A DNA stretch of 64,000 nt. Origin: Linepithema humile. Lineage: Eukaryota > Arthropoda > Insecta > Hymenoptera > Formicidae. The notes below the pieces were generated by a model. The model had not been told where the DNA came from and searched no databases. It saw only the letters and a program-made list of their open reading frames with translations. The position numbers and the translations under genes were made by a program. Positions 32,762 through 47,480 of the stretch are shown here, one piece after another. Within the stretch, counting starts at the first letter, position 1. Every line of letters starts with the position of its first letter. The stretch spans positions 22,281,698 to 22,345,697 of the forward strand of contig NC_090134.1 of assembly GCF_040581485.1 (NCBI RefSeq), read 5' to 3'.

Positions 32762-35690
32762 ATGGATGAACGTAATATGAATAAATATTCCAATAAATGG
32801 AATTTCGTTGTGTATGTGTCAAGGAAATGCCAATGCACTTCAATAGTGAGTGAGTGTCACCGGCGAAAAGTACGTATATATAAATTTGAAACATTTCCAA
32901 ACAGTCCGACTGCCATAAATCCTTAAATACAAATTGAATTAAAAATAATCGCATTACATACACGTATATGAATACAGAACAAGAGACAGAATGATTAATG
33001 TCGAAAATCGATCGAGAAATGGTAGATTCAGTAATAATACATTCGCAGCTCGTTTTGATATCCAGCGATTTGTCGCGAAATGTTTACTCTATCTTTTGAT
33101 TGTTCGAAAATTGTGCGACCCATTTTCGCAATGTCGAAACTGCACAACGATTGCGTTCAATTTCAATGATGAAAGCGTAAATCTTGACATTAGAATCTTG
33201 TGTTTTCGAAAGATGCGCGAAAATTTGATGTATTAGGCTGCGACGCGCACAATATCGCGGTTTTGTACATTTCAAGCCAAAGTCTTTATATATCGTACTA
33301 TGTAGCGCGTGACGAACATTCTGATGGTTTTTTCTTATATTAGACTTCCCATTACGAAGAACAGAGTATTCTCTTTGATTGGCGGGAACAACGAAGAATT
33401 TCGTCGCGCGAAGGTGATTCCGAAATATTTATAAAATCCCTTACAATCGTCTTTATGATTGTTAGTTGAGCATGTTTTTACAATCCACTGAAACTGAAAT
33501 TAATTACTATTTGAGATTTAAGATTCTTGCTGCTCCTCGCAGCAGTCATGCTTGAATTATGACGTCAGATAAGTGAGAGACCACTAAACTAATTTAATAC
33601 AGCTGCAGAGAAAAAAAAACAGGAACCTTAATTCTCATTGGGTACTTAATTCTTTCAATTTCTTTCAATTCTTTCGCACAAACAAGTATAATTATGGAAT
33701 CAGCTCAAGCTCGCGTAAAATGTGTAGATACGTTGCGCAATATCGACTTTAGGGCTGTCAAAATTTCTGTTTCATTATTTTTATGCCATGGGATGCTAAA
33801 AATGTTAAATAGACAGCATAAATGATTGGCCTACACTTAGATATAAAGATAAGATTAAAAGCGGTTTTAGTAAAAGGAAAGATTAGACATCTAATTGATA
33901 TAACTTAATATACAAGAAACAAATTTTAATATTAACATTCTGTACAAAAGACACAATTTTATACGACCGACGACACTCTTGTAATAACGTAAAATTAGTG
34001 TAAAAGAAGAACTTTTTTTTTTACAAGTTCAAACAAACGCCAAGCCCAGAAGTCGATTGTAATTGATTATCCGTCAGACTTTCTTTATTCACTGACCTTT
34101 TCTACGAATATGTACAATTGTTGATAGCTCTTTAATTTTATATTCTTATTTTAACATATGACGACACACATACGGCGTCTAACATATATTATTGTATCTA
34201 TTGCGTAGACATCGCGATTATAATTATCACATTTGCTGTGCGAGGAAGCCTGGCATTAATGTTGCGATTGTATATAATTGAAAAAATCGTTTTTTATTAT
34301 TGAAATTGATTCTTTTATCTGTAAACGTTTTTGTTCTTTTCGTTACAATCACATGTGTGGTTTTTTTTGTTATTTATTTATTATTAATTGAACAATTCAT
34401 GCGAAAAAATATAGATTAAAAAAGAAATTTAATTTTTAATTACATAATTCAGCATGATTAATTTAAAGTTTGAACTATTAGTTTGTGACATTTACATGTT
34501 AAGTTGTGTTAGAACATTCGCTAACGACCGCAAAGATTATCAACGATAATTTTGTCGCAGTACACGCATGGCATATAGTGATTTATAATCGCTTGTGGAG
34601 TATGATGATTAATCGTACCGGACTTTCGATGGCTGTTCACAGGCGGCTTTCTGTAAATACGTAATACGAGAAAGAGGCGTTTCCTCTCCTCCCGCATGCT
34701 ACTGTTTTGCGACCCGTCCGTTTATTTTTTCTCTCACGACTTATTTCGCTTATTTTTATCTTTTCCGTCTTTTTATTGTTAAGCTATCGTGCCATGTCAT
34801 CTTGCGTTACTTCCGCACTTTTACGCACGGAAAGATATACGTTCGTAAATAGCTGCATTTGCGCAGGCTCGGTTGCGCTGATGGTCCCGATTAAGTAATT
34901 CTTAGAGCTATTATTTCTCTCTCTTTCTTTTCAAATCTTGTTTTATCATAGCTTTGTTATCATAATAACGAAGAAAAGTGTAAGTTAATCACGGTTGTTC
35001 ATCATCTTAGTTAATTATAATTGATCTCATTTTGCTCTCGGTTTTATCTTTCTCTCTATTTTTGACACATCCACACATTGACAGTGTACATGTTTCTCTT
35101 ATTAATGACGAATTTTTCGAGAAATTTGTAAACAATTTTTTTCTTTTACAGTTTTTTAAGTATAATTTTAATAATAATCAGCTATGATTAATCAACACGT
35201 TAGTACAACCGAAGCTCAAATAACAGAATTTTTGAAACTGAATCAGATTTTACAGAAATGAAATATAATTAAAGCTAAGATACAAATATTCTTTATTACG
35301 GAAAATAAGGAAAAGTGCTTGTAGAATTTTTGTATTAATTTCTTTCTGCAAAATTTGATTCAATGACGTCGAATTTTGTGATATAAATGCATTGCGGTAT
35401 TGCCTCAAAATTCAGAGACTGAGTTTTGAAGTTTCTATATGTGGAGTTTTTGATAATGCGAACCGATATCTTTCTCCGTGCGTGAAAGGAAAGACAGATA
35501 TCTTTCCGAGAAAAATAGAAACGTGCAATGAACAATTTTTACATTAGACGATAAGCGATTGTTATAAGTAGAATAATGTCGATTGTAACGACAAGTCGTT
35601 GGATCCAATAACATTTCGGTTCACAGATATTTGGATCGTTTGAGCCTTGATTTGATGGATTTGTGGTCGTAGATATCCTTAACAATTTAA

Positions 35691-35811
35691 CCCTTTCGCA
35701 CGTACATAATGAATTATATAATGAAACATTTTATAAGAATTTTGCAAGTACGTATTTTAGAATTGTAAACCGTAAAAAAAAACAATCGTAGGTTATTAAA
35801 GGACGAAAGGG
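35691..35811. mobile_element. 121-bp piggyBac-like MITE flanked by TTAA
   Basis: The element opens CCCTTTCGCACG at 35691 and closes CGTCC-TTTCG in complement (ACGAAAGGG ending at 35811), giving CCCTTTCG inverted ends. TTAA lies directly outside both ends (35687-35690 and 35812-35815). A TTAA target duplication and CCC-starting ends are the hallmarks of piggyBac-family insertion. No coding capacity remains. Confidence 0.75.
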
Positions 35812-36506
35812 TTAAACAAAGCATCGATTTAACCGATTGTTGGATCCGCGGATTCTTGCAAAGTGTCCTCGAACCGTTTCCATATCCGAAATTATTTTAT
35901 TAGAGCACACGTTTATATGTGATTAATCTATTAGCACCCGAAAGCTTCCGGGTAATTTCTTAATAAATAAATAAGTTGGTTTAAGAAATGATATATCATA
36001 CAAGAAAAATACAAAAAAAAAAAAGAATAAGTATTTATTAATACAAATAGCGATGGACGTTAACGGACTAGTATTTTGTGATTTATATAAGATTGAAATG
36101 TATAAATTTGTTATTTCTGTTAAGCGCGTTAACTTTAGGAGAGAAACATTCTTTTCATTCGCATATTCGAAAATAAACACAATGATTATTTCTGGCCAGG
36201 AATAGAAGAAGAATATATACGATGCGATATAAATAATCATTCTATTACGACGTATACAGGTAATCAACCGCAATTAATCACTATACAATCACTAATGCAA
36301 TTTGAACGAGAATTTTGTATTAAAATGTTACGTGCCACTATGCAATGCCAATAAGAATCTTAGTTGATTTTATGAATAGTCGCTACGTTCTTGTCTCCCA
36401 TCAGGCACAACACGAGCACGACCGATGTCCCAAGTGAGCTAAAGACGTTCACGTGTCCTGGATCAAAGGGTTCTTGCACAGTTCCATCAATGGATCGGAG
36501 TATATA

Positions 36507-36899
36507 TGCGTGCGTGTATGTGTATGTATGTATGTGTGTGCGTGCGTGGGTACGTACGTGCGAGAAACTTGGTTGTACTATGTATAAATGTTGATAACTA
36601 GATTAATAGAAGTGTGGTACACGTGTCAGGACGCGTCGCGCGCATGCAAAACTCGAGGAAAGGATCCGCGCCCAAACTACACAGGACAGGATCCACCAAT
36701 CTCCCCCAAGCTCCAGTCCTAGAGAACGAATCTAGGACCGATCCTACCGATCGGTATACCTAGGCCAGCGCATGGTCTAAGGCTGTGTATATATATAATA
36801 ACGCCCCCGCGTTAGACTTTATTAAGGTATAGTTTGTACGTTGAGCTATATATATTATATATATATTATATACATATTATATATTATTATTATTATTAT
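36507..36899. repeat. TG/TATG and AT/TTA microsatellites
   Basis: A (TG)n/(TATG)n mixed tract spans 36507-36565. An (AT)n tract turning into (TTA)n spans 36846-36899. The roughly 280 bases between them are GC-richer, with no recognisable feature. Confidence 0.85.
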
Positions 36900-39190
36900 C
36901 ACGAATAATATAACGATCACTGTCTTTACCAAGCCGATAGCATCATCATGTATCACATTAAATGGACATATTAATACTCGCGTGTTCATGCCATCCCCGA
37001 CGGCGTCCAGCCTTGGTCCTACGATCACGCATCCTCCAATTTCACAGATCCTCGGAATAGCAGCTGTCCTGAAAAAGAATTTCGTAGTTTGACGAAAGCG
37101 TATCGTACGGAGGAAATTAAAAAAAAAATCGGTAAGATTAAACTTTTATTAAATTTTATTTTATTCTTTTTATATTCGTACTAAGTGTACTCGATTTACA
37201 GGTAGAATTGGCTTTACAATTAACACTTTCATGAGACTGTATTATACACTAACACCGATTCGACGCTGTTCCTTTACTCCGGCAAATATTTCTTAACAAC
37301 CAGATGTTTCTTCATTGAGGTATAAACAAATTTTTATGAAAATCACTTGTAAATATAGGATGCGATATAATAATAATTCAAAATTAAATATAAAATTCGG
37401 TTTTGATAATGTTTTTGCGCAATGAATGCAATCCGTGTATCAATCGTAAAAAATCGCGTGCCCGCCTCACTGGCTGATTGGAAATATGCGATATCGATGA
37501 GAGTTTAGTGCGTCGTTACGAGATCTGTGCTCTTTTGACTGTTCAATTGATAACAATTTGCGACATTGGCGCGGGGATGCGTTCAACGTATTATTGTTAA
37601 TCTGTATTGTCTTATTATTCGCGTGCACTATTCAATATGGATCGAATAGTTTTCTCATTGTTGTTCAATATTTTACGCTTAAAGTTCCTCTTTCTTCATT
37701 GCGGGCTATTTAATTACGATGTCAAAATTGAAAAATAATATTTTTCTGCAACGTATGCCAAAATTAGCTTTATACACCACGCTACTTGCCACAGTATAGA
37801 TTGATAAAACGTGGCGAAATACTTTCTTTTCTTATCCGTGTCAAATATCCTCAGTGAATGTATAATTCAATCTACATGTGTCCCACATTTCCAGCAAAAA
37901 TGGACTTCATATGACAGTTGATCAAGATTTACAGCCATTTATTAATCTACTAACAAAAACGAGAGTCTTCGGTATCTTACCAATCTACATTATCAAACGT
38001 AAGTTCGATATGCGAAAACATTAATTTATGTCAAATGTAGCGGAGGAAAAAATTTGACGCTCAAAATTTGATCTCTCGTTTCTGATGTTAATTCAATATG
38101 ATTGCAGCGATAGAATCGGGAGCTTAAAAAAAGAGCGCGTCCGGGCGCAAATAAAATCCGAGTGCGAAGCGAATTTTACATACGCTGTGTGGAAGTACTA
38201 ATCGGGGTTGTTCCTCCAAACATAAAACCGCGCCGTATAAACACGCCGTTACATTGGTCCCGGAATTTTGCATAAATGCATATGCAGTTTACAAAGTGGA
38301 GGCACTCTGAATACTTGTTGCGAACGGCATGCATATGCGATCAGCACCATACACCGGCGATCTACATATAACCGGGTTGATAACGTAAGATGACGAGTAA
38401 AAAAATAGGACGAACGGATTTGAGCGTGCCGGCGATGTATATTCATTAAAAGCAGCACGAGGCGAATTCAACTTTGGGACCTCCTATGACCTACCCAGTT
38501 CGTTATACTTATCGCGAAAAGAAAATTAGTGCACACATATTTCGCACACTGAATAAAAATCGGCAAATTAGCGTGACAGTGTGATAGTGCCGTGTCACGA
38601 ATATCACTCGTGACGAAGAGCAAGCATAGTTACAAAGCGCAGCGAATTGCATGCTGAACGACGAGACGCTTTTTCTCGTTTTACAGGAAAACATTCTGCA
38701 TACAGGTAGCGCTTTATATCATATGTTTATCATCGATAATATGCGGTGAGTAATCGGAAGAATCAATATTTAGGACAGCTCAACGCTCGAGTTTTTCATC
38801 AATAAATAGTTTACGAATGAAACTTTCCTGTGTATTGTCAAGTGTTTCTCATTCGTTTATCGCATTTTTTCAACCTGATAGAATTATCAATATTGAATAA
38901 TTTATTTTGCTTTAATTTATATGAGAGATAATGAGAGAACGTTTCCATTTTAAATAAAAACATTTATATGTTTTTAAGAACAAAAGTATAAATAGCAAAA
39001 CATTATATAAAATAACGTAAAAATACCAAAAAAGTAAAAAATGAAGGTTCAGCATCAAAACATGTTCAAAACAAATAGATTTATTTATTTGAATAATTCT
39101 AAAAAAATTTACGAGTCAACTCGTTTGAAGCGATGATTACGATTTGCGCCGGCGCGCAAGCGAATAAATCCCTCTTTGGGACGACTCGGG

Positions 39191-39613
39191 TCAGCTCACG
39201 CGATTGGTCAGCCTGGCCGGCCGGTCACGCAGATATTCAATTCGCCTTGCTCCTTTCTTTCCTCTCTCTCCGTTTCTCCGGTCGCGCGCGCGAGTCGGTA
39301 AACGAACGAGCGAGACGAGTAACGTTTCCCAAGGGAAGCACGCGCCGGATCTCCCGACCATCGGTTTATCCGCGGCGTCACTTTCGCGTGTGTAATTATT
39401 CACGTTTTCTTTTATCGCGAACACATTGTAACGCAAACATCCGTCCGTGTGTCATCTTCCGTTTCTTCGCAGAAACCGTATGGAGATGAGTTACGTTCGT
39501 CGGAGACGCTAAGAAATCCCGACGCACGGAACCGGGATCGAGAAGCAAACTCACCGAAACTACGTTGTTGTCTGCGCGAGTGGTGCGCGTCGAGCGATTG
39601 ATTCGGAATCTAG
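39191..39613 (+). promoter_or_regulatory. Ae2: Candidate distal promoter and noncoding first exon of Ae2
   Basis: A GC-rich, CpG-rich block in AT-rich DNA ends at AATCTAG|GTATGT, a good donor (exon end 39613). The next acceptor on the same strand that leads into a coding exon is at 47853-47854. The ORFs here lack homology. This fits a 5'UTR exon for the Ae2 isoform starting at 47998, spliced over an 8.2-kb intron. The join is inferred and not proven by sequence alone. Confidence 0.4.
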
Positions 39614-40730
39614 GTATGTAAATTTTTCTGTACTATTTTCGCCGAAAGTGAAAATGGCGAGGGTACGAAGCTGCTAAAGAATCAGTGTTGTGTTTTGTAT
39701 CCCGCATTATTTACCTGAATTTCGTGTGTTTACACTTTGTATCTATTCAAATTCTCAAGGAAAGAAAAGGAGAAGGGAAACGGGAAAAAATTGACGATAA
39801 AATATATGTCTTAAAGAGGTAAAATTGATTCTTAATAGCGATTGTCTTTTTAAAATAAAGTAAACATGTATACGACTTTGAACAATTTATGGTTGTGTCA
39901 AAATGACACATTTTTTTTGTGTCGCGACATCAGTCGTTTAAACTGTTTATTACTTGTGGCGCGTCCGTGATCGTTAAATACCGATTTTTGCATTGCGTAA
40001 TCAATCACGTGAAAAAGAGTTTTGTTTACTGCATGCTGGCACCATGTGAAGATTACTTTTTGATTATTTCACGGGACTTAGTAATATGACATTTGAATAT
40101 ACTATTTGAATAGCGTATCCAGTGGAATGTATCCTTGATATACAGGAATTTATTGGTCAGCGCGATAAAAGTAGATAAGACACTTTGGGAACAAAAGATA
40201 TGAAAGGCGAAAAAATGTTAAACGAAAAGAGTGTTAAACGCATACCAATTAATTATTTTACACCAATTATTTTATACCAATTAATTATTTTACAAATTAA
40301 GCATGTTATTCGATATTTAACAAACATTATTTCATGGAGCATAGAACTGGTCTTTGTTTTAAATGTTCTGGTAGATTGTCAGATTCGATGATTTTATAAT
40401 AAAACGATTAAACTCTTGTGTAATTGCGTGACATATTTATTATTGGCGGGTTTATTTCTTAATTTACAATGCTTTGAAAGTGTGTGGAACACTTAATGTT
40501 AACACGCTGGAAATATGTTTTTACACTATTTCTCAAAACAAAACAAGAGAGGAACAATAAAAGCACTGACTTTTCAGTTCTACATATATTCTAGCATATA
40601 TTATCAAAACAACCACAATCTCCGCGACTGAAAATTATACAATTTATAAACCGAAGAATTAAATAAGGTTTTCGCGATCCATTTAAATATATAAAATTAA
40701 CAACATTAGAGATCAAATCTAAAAAAAAAA

Positions 40731-41348
40731 AAATACCAAAAGTTTATAATAAGATTTTATTGTTCTTAACTTTTTTACATAATTTCCACGATGTTTAATA
40801 TGTTCGATAAGACGACGGTGAAACGCCCAAAAATTATACTGGAAAGATTGTTGTTTAATATTTTCTTCAATTCGTCAGCTATGCCTGAGTTTAAATATTC
40901 TCAATATTTTTAAACTGTTTCTCTTTTAGGCACAATTTAATGTTGGGGAATAAAGAGTAATCGGCTATTGGGCCAATTTAATTTCTACTAATTACTTTTT
41001 ATTATAGTTCGAAATTTCGGGAAAGTTCCCAGAAAGTTCGGGAATTTTCTCAAAATTTTTGGGAACTTTTCCTGGGCTTTGAACTATATTTCTTATTGCC
41101 TATTTTACATTTTATTAAATTCGTGCCTAAAAGGGGAATGATTTGAGAATATTGAGAGATTATTTGCTGACGTAACTGACGAAAAAATTAAAGAAATGAT
41201 TTCAAAAGTGTTTAAAACACTTTTCTGACATTTTATCATTATCTTTCAAAGTATGTTGAAGACTGTGAGGATCATATAAAACATTAGCACCAATAAAATT
41301 CTATTGTAAACTTTTTTATTTGGTCCCGGAATTTTTTAAGCGCACAGT
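40731..41348 (-). mobile_element. Degenerate mariner-like relic
   Basis: The minus strand of 40741-40830 reads RLIEHIKHRGNYVKK, resembling the C-terminal end of mariner transposases (typically ...C(I/V)xxxGxYVEK). The same segment recurs, diverged, at 49780-49870. At 41319-41348 lies a 30-base sequence close to the terminal repeat of the 11844 MITE (ATTTGGTCCCGGAATTTTTT). The span is far shorter than a full 1.3-kb mariner and has stops, so it is a decayed, internally deleted copy or two unrelated pieces. Confidence 0.4.
41006..41088. repeat. Imperfect hairpin-forming inverted repeat
   Basis: AGTTCgaaatttcgggAAAGTTCCC pairs with GGGAACTTTTCCTGGGCTTTGAACT across a centre of about 30 bases, which is itself rich in GGGAA/TTCCC motifs. 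It lies inside the mariner-like relic region. Confidence 0.6.
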
Positions 41349-44300
41349 ACAGACAAGATATTTTTAAAAGAAAGATTCTAAAATAAAAATTACCAACTTT
41401 TTCAATTAGATGAATTAGTGTATAAAAATTAAAAATAACGTATAAGAGAACAGCTTAAAGTTGGCTGTAAACAGCTTACAGTTCTTAGAATCAAGGACAG
41501 AGCTAGGCGATTTTCTTCGTGCACCGGCAAACCCTTCTATTTTCGAACCAGGTTGAGACGAGAGCGATTCGCCGCATTTCCTAAGCTGGGATTCATGCAC
41601 TATATTATCCTTTTTGTCGCGCGTCTACACGATCATCCGTCGTTGTTGCTTATTGTTAGCCCCGGGACAAATCTCACTAATGGAGCGACTCGCCGTGCAT
41701 TCGGTACGAAGTTATAAAGTTAACACTTCGTACACAAGTATCAAAACTATAAAAATTTTATAGTTTTGATACTTTTGAAAAGTTCTATGGTTCTACAAAA
41801 TATTTATTAAAAGAGTGATTAATACCATTGTTATTGTTATTAAATGAAATTAACTTTACACTCGACTTGATGCGGCATAATAACGATGCTTGTCGTGATT
41901 CGATAAGATAACAAAACGCACGTGACATTATTATTATTGGCAATAAATAAGGATTTCATTATAATCCAAATTTTAAATTGCTGGATTTATTTTAATTACA
42001 AATTTTTAGAAAGTCTCCTCGCAGTCTAGAAATTTATTTACTAAATAAAAATTATTTAACAGTTTAAAACCATAAAAATTTTATAGTTTAAGGCTATAAA
42101 AATTTTATAATTTAAAACTATAAAATAAAAATTATTACATTGTTAATAATAAGGATCATTCTTTTTCGTAATTGTTGTTTTATAACGTCTTAACATGTTT
42201 TTGATTAATTTTTTAACATTAAGAAAGATATAGCTTGCTATTATGCTTATATTTTGCTATATGATTTATAAATTCTAGAACATCGATCAGAATTATATCG
42301 AAACTTGCTTCGATTGATTCGATAAAAGTTGCACATATATGCATCGTTAATTATTACCGCACTATCTAATCAAATTTTCCTAAACGCCATCCATAGTTCA
42401 AGTTCAATCGTTCAATCGGAAGTATGTAGATATCATAAAATTCATTATTGTTGCATGAAGACATTTATCAATATTATTGAATTGCTGAGGTGTTGCTTTT
42501 AAAGATAATATCTGAAATATTGTTTAATGTAATTATTGTTAAAGATTTACGAATTCCAAGATACGTAGGGGGTATATTTTAGCAATTAATAGTTCGTATG
42601 AATACATCCATATATTTCGCGAAAAAAAAAATATAGAACGTAAAATATATGGATCTATAAATATATGAACTGCTTTATTAACTGCTAAAAAATGTATTTG
42701 CTTATCTTACAGTTTGCAAATATTTAACATTGTAAGATGCAGTTTTTAGATTATCTTTACAGGAAAAAACTTGCGAATGTTTATACATATTCAATGATCT
42801 TGAGATTCGCATAAATACGTTAATTTATTCACGACAAGTTTCTGGCAAGTTTGGAATCAATTTTATTTTTGTCGTATGTAAAAATTTTTCTACCTTATTT
42901 ACTAAAAGTTATACCAGCCAAATAATTTTTTCAGTGCAGAGCAAACACGCTTAGCTAAACGTTTAATGTGTTTAAATTCGTCAATGACGTCTCATTTATG
43001 TATGCCATTCTTGTTGATTATTAGCGTAACTCTTACCCTGCGTGATACCCATCTTTAATGTGAAACGTTAATGTTGGCGTACGTTGTTGGCCACCTTTTA
43101 GCGATAAAAATAATTCATCGAGTTGACGATAAACGGCCATCGTGACGCATAACTCGTGAGCACGTCTGCGATATTTAAAGCGTACATTGTAATTTTAGCG
43201 GTTCCCAATTGCGATTTCCAAATCGGAAGAAACTAAAATACGGGAAAGTTCTCTCTCTTCTAGGAATCCCTTGCGGGGTCTCTTATTAACGGTCTCGTGC
43301 GCGTGAAATATCACGCGGCGATTATCAAAGTCCACACGGATTCGATTATCAAAGTCACGGGACGGTCTCGCTTTCAATGAGCTTAATCGCGCACGCGACG
43401 TCTCGTGACGATGAATCATCGTCCTAACGTTTGAGCACCACGGAGGCACCACGTCCTCGTTCCCCATATGAGATTTCGGCTGCCATGTCACATCGATTGA
43501 TTTATATAATCCGAAAACGAGCTCCAAAAACGAATCCTCGTACTACTTTGTGAGAATAGGATTTCTAGTTTCTAGGAAAATCCCTTTACAAGAGCTGCTA
43601 CTTACAAGAACTTATCTCCAAAAATCCAAGGAAAGCACATTTTTCTCATGAGTTTTTCCTGTGAACGCTTGAGAAGGCTTGGATTATAGTCGAGATTATT
43701 TATTGTTGGGATCTTTAATTATTTCATTTAATAGTTGCCACTTTATTTAACTTTTCGATACAAATTTAGAGATAAAAGCACGTAATGTAATTTTTTATTG
43801 ATCGATTGAATTCAAATGAATGTTTCTTTTGAACATTAAAATTACACATTCGTCATACATAACTTTATTTGAAATTTTATGCATTACACATTTTTCATAT
43901 TCATTAGTTGCTCGGAATATGGCATTAGTATCTCGTATTGATAACAGTGCAAAGCATTAGCATTTTTTGTATAAAATATAGAATGCAAAGTTTTTACAAA
44001 AGTTCCAAGTTTTAAACTTTACGCAAATATGAATTTATACGTGTTATTCTAAACAATTATACGATTGAGAGAAATTCAAGTATGCATGATTAAAAAGAGA
44101 AAAACATATACATGTATATAGAGGCGATTAATAATACACATAATGACGAGCATTCAATGTGTGGCATATTAATTGTACCAATTAAGCGTCACTGTCATCG
44201 CGAGTGATGGCTGTGACACTATCGTCAACTTTGTAAGTGTCACGCACAAACGAATTAATTTCTCAGAAATTATTTGTTTTCTGCTTCTTCAAAATTAAAG

Positions 44301-46743
44301 ACAAGGGCCGACAATTCAACGATATAAATATACGATTTGTATTAATAATAGTATAACTAAAATGACGGGCCGAAATGTTCTATAGCTAAATTATCTACAG
44401 TACTTTAGCTGATTTCTCCCAATGAAAAATATTGCGTAATTACAACAAAGAAATTGCGAGACAAAGAGATTGGTTGAAAGAGAAAAAGGAGGCTCTTTTT
44501 TGCGCTGCTCTTGTTAACGTAATATTTTCGAAGAGAGAGAAGGCTTTACGTCTGTCGGCATTTACAAAAGAAACCCTCGCGGTCAGTTTTTTTCCGTTGA
44601 GAAGCGAAATGTCGTCTGGAGCGAAGCGTCGTATGGATCATGTTGCAAACCCCCGGAGACAAACGTGCGTACAGTAGAAAGTGTTAATAGCATCAATTTA
44701 CTATTCTTTTCAAATGCAGATGAAGATATCTTCTCTCTTTTAAATATCATAATAATCAAAATAGTAAAGAAAACATACATTCAAAATTGTTTTATTTTTC
44801 TATTTATTTCTTATAATTTTTTATGAAAAATGATTACCATAGATCTTTTTTTTAGATTAAAACTAGCTTCTAATTATTTATTTATCGTTCCATAGAAACA
44901 TATTGGATGTGACGTAAGATGCGAAAAAACTAATTTTGTTTGATGTTCGCCACTATTAACGGACTCTACATTTGTACAAAGTGAAGTAAATATATATGTA
45001 TCAGGGTTCCGTGAAACCAGGTCAAAAACCTCCGTGGTGGTCCCTCTCGCTTGCATAACCTTGTCCCACAAAGGTGACGCGAGAGGGGAAACATAAGGCG
45101 CTCCTTTCTCTCGCAAGGACTCGTTTTGTGTCCCGTCCGTTCGAAAGATGATCCTCCTGACATGCGTCGCATCGCCTAAACTTGTCGCTATGGATAGATT
45201 TGGGTGATTTGGGATTAGTTTTGAAAAAAATATAGTCGACAGAAGCTATAGAATTTTATTATCTTCCTTTTTACATAAGAAATTTTTAAGTTACATAAAA
45301 AAATACTGGATATTAAAAATGTTCATTTCTTACATACATCTACGCCATGTAATGCTACCTGCCTCAACAATTGATTTTTCTACCATTGCAGCCGTGTTTT
45401 TAGCCGTGTTATTTTAGCCGATGTATAAATTTATGTTCAAACATTTGAATAATTTACAATAATAATTCGGGCTCGTAAACCGCTCAGGTAAAACATGCAT
45501 ACGTAATATGCATTTATTTATTTATTGATGTGTAGAATGCCTACACATTCAGTCGAGCTAAATTGTCTGTGAATGTAGTTGATGAAAATTTAATACTGCA
45601 TAACAGCGATCGATTGCAAACGAAAACCACGTTTTAATTTGTAAAATCCTATTAAAGATATTATTATCTTTTAATCGCATAAGTTGATATAAATAATGCC
45701 TCTCTCTTCCTTTCAAGTCAGCAAATAATAAAAATTGAAGTCCATTTAGGACTTGTAAGATTGCTTTATTATTTTGCATTCGGACTAGATAAAATAATTT
45801 TTATACTTGTCTGATATATAAAATTTGTTTGGCCATTTAACGACCTTCAGATACATATATTACTCTCGCATTATTGTTGCATTCGTTTCATAACTACAAT
45901 AATACAATTTTAATGTCGGTGAATATTTAATGAAGCACGTCTCACCGCCGGGAAACAAATGTCATGCATTTGTATTTTGGATGTCCGCGAGTTCATAATA
46001 TCAGCTGGGCTTACGTGGATAGTGAGAAAATTGTTGACTGATTTTGTATAACAAATATGTGTTATGGAGAGTATTAAAATCCTACCAAAGATGATAGATC
46101 GCTCGCATGATCCACCGTCGTGCTGCGTAGTTCCACGAAGCGATGTGAATAAAACTTGATGGGATAAAAGCACAAGCATAAAAATAGACGCCGCAAAACA
46201 ACTTGACGTAACGTCGTGGCAGATGTTGCATTTACAAAGGGCCCGTCTTTTCGCCAAACAAACGACGATAAATGCAGACGGAGCTGGCCGGTTCTCGCCA
46301 CCAGATCTTCTTATTATAACGCCACAACAGGAGCTTAAGGTGTCCCCACACTGAATCTGTGCGAAAAGCCGATTGTGTAAATACTATCTTTTCGGTGACG
46401 TCCGAAATCCGGAAACGGATAGACATTCGGATAGATTGAGATATTCAACTCAAGTAGACAATATTCGTACGCAACGACTTAGCAACATGTACTTTTATGT
46501 ACGATGCGATTATTTTTTATTCGTCAAAAATAAAGAATAATATCCTCGTTGCGTGTGAAACGATCTTTAGATCTTTATATCTATATATATTCGCACATAC
46601 CGTGTGTTTCTGTACAGTCTGTTTTTCAACAATAAAGCCGATCACATTATTATCAAGTGTCTAAGAGGATTGATCATTATCGCGGGAGTTTTGAGAGTGC
46701 GAGCGTAGAGGATATCCTGCGCGTGGATGCGGAAATAAAGCAA

Positions 46744-46768
46744 GAGAGAGAGAGAGAGAAAGAGAGAG
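46744..46768. repeat. (GA)n microsatellite
   Basis: A near-perfect GA dinucleotide tract with one AAA interruption. Confidence 0.85.
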
Positions 46769-47480
46769 GTATCGTCAGTGTCGTAATATATACATTTACA
46801 AGAGGCTCAAGAATTAGGTGGAATAAAAAAATATTAAGTTTAGTTTTTATCGAGAATAAATTGTGGATGTATGAAATTGTAATATGATTGGGAACAGAGT
46901 GATTTCTCGTGGAAAAATACATGGAATCGCAATTTTAGATGTACCCTGTGCAACGTAACAACAAGGACAATTTTTAATTTAACCGAATATTCATGCAATC
47001 GTTATTACGTCACTTTGCGGTAGAGCAAAGACGAAAATTACACGTCAAGTTACGCGACAGACAAAATTATGTTGATTGCCGATACGAGCGTGTCAAGAAA
47101 CAGAGAGAAAAGTGTCAGGTGTGCCGTTACATCATCTCGTTACGGCGCGTAACTGAAGACGGGTAGGAAAATCCGCCGCGCGGTTCCTGACGCTTCGCGC
47201 AAATTGATTAATAACAATAAGCATATGACCAGGCAATGATTTATGTGCAGGATGCGACGTAATTCTGCAGTCCAATTTTTGAGAAAATTGTCAGCTAAAA
47301 ATATATTCGTGTAAACTTGTGGTTTTGATTTCAAATACAATATTGATTACGCGAAATCAAGATTGTTGACGGTTAGGCATTGATGTTTTGACGATTTTTT
47401 TATTATTCCTGTTTATTATCGCTGTCTAAGATTCTTTCCAAGTAAAGACGGATATTAAAAGTTAAAAGTGTTGGCCACTC

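Larger units (their letters stand above)
32762..39190. other. Intergenic DNA between DIP2 and the Ae2 5' region
   Basis: About 6.4 kb with no ORF I would call a gene on either strand; ORFs are short, AT-driven and without motifs. It contains a piggyBac-like MITE (35691-35811), a TG/TATG tract (36507-36565) and an AT-rich tract (36846-36899). The DIP2 3'UTR may extend into its left part. Confidence 0.6.
39614..47480. other. Probable first intron of Ae2
   Basis: About 7.9 kb of AT-rich noncoding DNA. It contains mariner-like relics (40731-41348), a strong hairpin (41006-41088) and a GA microsatellite (46744-46768). GC-richer patches at 43.2-43.5 and 45.0-45.2 kb have short open frames on the minus strand without recognisable motifs. 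No gene is called. Confidence 0.5.

Noticed and set aside
43195..43527. 110-codon minus-strand ORF
   Set aside because: It lies in a GC-richer patch but has no recognisable domain, and no neighbouring exons with matching phase were found.
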